Origin: Pirellulaceae bacterium
Lineage (GTDB): Bacteria > Planctomycetota > Planctomycetia > Pirellulales > Pirellulaceae
Assembly (NCBI GenBank): GCA_022448645.1
Contig: JAKVBZ010000185.1
Span: 1 to 5,193, forward strand
DNA: 5,193 nt
Reading direction: 5' to 3'
The position numbers were made by a program, and so were the translations under genes. Below, piece after piece: positions 3,544 to 5,193 of the stretch. The notes under the pieces were generated by a model, which ran no database searches, was not told where the DNA came from, and worked only from the letters and a program-made list of their open reading frames with translations. Position 1 is the first letter of the stretch, and every line of letters begins with the position of its first letter.

Positions 3544-5193
3544 ATGACTGAGTCCTCACAATGGTTCGTCCGCAAAGGTCAAACTTTCCAAGGACCGTTT
3601 ACGTCACGGCAACTCAAAACTCTGGCTCGCGAATCAAAGGTTAAGCCTGAAACTATCGTCCGTAAAGGTGAAGAAGGCGATGGTGTACCCGCCAAGAAGA
3701 TCAACGGATTGTTCGCAACCGAACCCGCTCGATCGACACCAATTGCGCAAGTAGACATAGGCCCACCCAAGTTCCCGTGGAAGACAATTGTCGTTGCTGT
3801 CGTCACCACGATCATAGTGACAGGCTTTTTTGCCACTTTCTTTCCGTGGCTCGCCTTGCTCTCCGGGATGATTCTCCTAGCCGGAGGCATTGCGTTCACA
3901 GCATGGCCGCCAATGTCTGAGCGAATCGCACAATTACTACGGAACCAACCACGCCCTTCGGTTCAACACCGCATCTACATTGCAGTGCCGATCGTTCTTT
4001 GTGGTGCAATCCTGCTGGTATTGTCTCAGTCACAAATCCGCTCAAACTGGCGTGCGGTGGAAGTTCGTGCCGAAGTTGCACAGGCGATCGAAGACGCAAA
4101 TACAGAATTGGAGCAGGGGCAAGTCGACAAGGCGCTAAGTATTTGCAGTCTGCTGGATACAAGAGTAACGGCCGACGAGAGAATCCAGTTAGCTACCATA
4201 CGGGCTCGCATTAAAACCATTCAAACTGCAAGTCGCGTCAAATCAGCAAATGACCAAGTGCGTCAATTGCTGTATGAAGGTAAAGATCACGCTGTGAATT
4301 GGCAGCTTGACAAGGCTCAATCCACTTTGGAATCGGCCCTGCAAACCCCCCTGGCAACAGAGTTCCAACGCGCCGAAGAATTGGCCGACGATATCGTAGC
4401 TAAGCGCACTAAATCGGCACGTAGGTTCATTGATGCAGGTGACTTGGCACAGGCCAAAGAGCATGCTCAGAAGGCGGTACTCGTTCCGTCCGCGACGGAC
4501 ACCGTCGAAGCGAGGCAAATCATTATCGATATTTCCAATCGTGAAGTTGCCGCGCTTGTCGAATCCGCTCGCGAATCTCTTGAGAACATGAATCGCGGTG
4601 AAGCAGCTGCTGATCTGGAGATCGCACTCGCTATTACTAACGCGACCGAAGTTGACGTGGCGAAGAAAATGTTTGACGAAATTCAAGACGCTCTGGCCAC
4701 TGAAGCGAATGTTCGCGTAGCGACACTTATGGCTGATGCGCAACGGGCGATCTCCGCCAAAGATTTCGACAACGCTTTACGTACGCTTCACACGGCCGCT
4801 GCCGTCGCGCATTCGACTAAACAATCAGAAGTAAACGCGATGATTCACGGCGTTCAAAGAGCAAAAGCTGCCGTTGCCGAAACGGAAGAACGCGAGAAAC
4901 GCATCGCGAAGGAAACGCAAAACCGTGAGGAACGGATTGTGAGGGAAAACTCTGGCATGGCCTGGGTGATGGCACAGGAGTTCGTGAAACAAAAATTGCG
5001 TTCACCGTCCACCGCTGACTTCGGCAGCATATTCACACAAAACTTCAAAGACACCGTCACACACACCGGGAACAATAACTTCCGTGTACGCGGCTGGGTC
5101 GACGCGGAAAACGCATTCGGAGCAACCATCCGTAACACGTTTGACTGCAACCTAACCTATGACGGGAACGACGATTGGAGCTGCAACAGTTGT
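3544..5193 (+). CDS. GYF_2-domain membrane protein with long helical region (3' end missing)
   Basis: The frame is open from ATG 3544 (GGGGA at 3532-3536, 7 bases upstream) to the window edge, 550 residues without a stop. Residues 6-57 look like a GYF_2 (DUF4339-type) domain, with WFVRKGQTFQGPFTSRQL at the start and VPAKKINGLF at the end; the family is a presumed peptide or protein interaction module. Three likely membrane helices follow at about 79-99, 101-121 and 143-161. Residues 165-440 are alpha-helical with repeated Ala/Glu-rich segments, perhaps TPR-like (for example DNALRTLHTAAAVAH at 409-423). A charged coiled-coil candidate lies at 440-470. The last 80 residues form a small domain with VKQKLRSPSTADF (481-493) and VRGWVDAENAFGATIRNTFDC (515-535), a pattern I recall from many anchored bacterial and phage hypothetical proteins. 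The ending suggests only a few residues are lost. The function is unknown; a membrane-bound scaffold or sensor is a guess. It may be a host gene. Confidence 0.85.
   Translation, partial: MTESSQWFVRKGQTFQGPFTSRQLKTLARESKVKPETIVRKGEEGDGVPAKKINGLFATEPARSTPIAQVDIGPPKFPWKTIVVAVVTTIIVTGFFATFFPWLALLSGMILLAGGIAFTAWPPMSERIAQLLRNQPRPSVQHRIYIAVPIVLCGAILLVLSQSQIRSNWRAVEVRAEVAQAIEDANTELEQGQVDKALSICSLLDTRVTADERIQLATIRARIKTIQTASRVKSANDQVRQLLYEGKDHAVNWQLDKAQSTLESALQTPLATEFQRAEELADDIVAKRTKSARRFIDAGDLAQAKEHAQKAVLVPSATDTVEARQIIIDISNREVAALVESARESLENMNRGEAAADLEIALAITNATEVDVAKKMFDEIQDALATEANVRVATLMADAQRAISAKDFDNALRTLHTAAAVAHSTKQSEVNAMIHGVQRAKAAVAETEEREKRIAKETQNREERIVRENSGMAWVMAQEFVKQKLRSPSTADFGSIFTQNFKDTVTHTGNNNFRVRGWVDAENAFGATIRNTFDCNLTYDGNDDWSCNSC

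Noticed and set aside
4243..4743. Long - strand frame of 166 codons within the GYF-domain gene
   Set aside because: It is entirely inside a continuous + strand coding frame and its product shows no domain.
1..5193. CRISPR array, tRNA/rRNA gene, integrase, transposase or toxin-antitoxin pair
   Set aside because: I looked for long spaced repeats, tRNA-like folds and recombinase motifs and saw none that can be supported in this window.

Overview
The window reads as a piece of a bacterial genome, probably from Planctomycetota. This placement is an inference. It rests on the style of two proteins: a PrimPol/RepA-type replication protein with an 'SLKT' version of the Walker A loop, and an N-terminal GYF_2 protein with membrane helices. 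Every confident gene is on the + strand, and there are no rRNA or tRNA genes and no CRISPR array.

Region 1 (1-353) holds the 3' end of a gene whose product finishes in a winged-helix-like domain. Right after its stop come four CGGACA repeats spaced at about whole helical turns, then a strong intrinsic terminator.

Region 2 (354-2979) is a compact replication module of a mobile element, most like a phage satellite or integrative plasmid. It has a 69-residue AlpA/excisionase-type HTH regulator and a 68-residue small protein that may carry a diverged HTH of the same shape. A 700-residue primase-polymerase/helicase follows, its start overlapping the small gene by 29 nt. The regulator would control the module, and the large protein would open the origin and prime replication.

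Region 3 (2980-3543) is 564 bases without a convincing gene but full of structure. Nine copies of AACGA/TCGTT begin at the replication gene's stop codon, the first ones on a strict 10-bp period. They are followed by a perfect Shine-Dalgarno sequence running into a GC-rich hairpin, an AT-rich patch and, nearer the next gene, a cluster of ATGGC/GCCAT palindromes. The first part looks like the element's replication origin and the last part like an operator.

Region 4 (3544-5193, open at the window end) encodes a membrane protein: GYF_2 domain, three predicted membrane helices, a long alpha-helical region and a small C-terminal domain. It may be a host gene outside the element.

The most interesting point is that the same layout occurs twice: the 3' end of a gene with a DNA-binding-type C-terminus, phased short repeats at the stop codon, then a hairpin. 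The two repeat sequences differ. This suggests two neighbouring replicons or elements, or a shared design. No integrase, terminase, capsid gene or proven attachment site is in the window, so the element's type and ends stay open.
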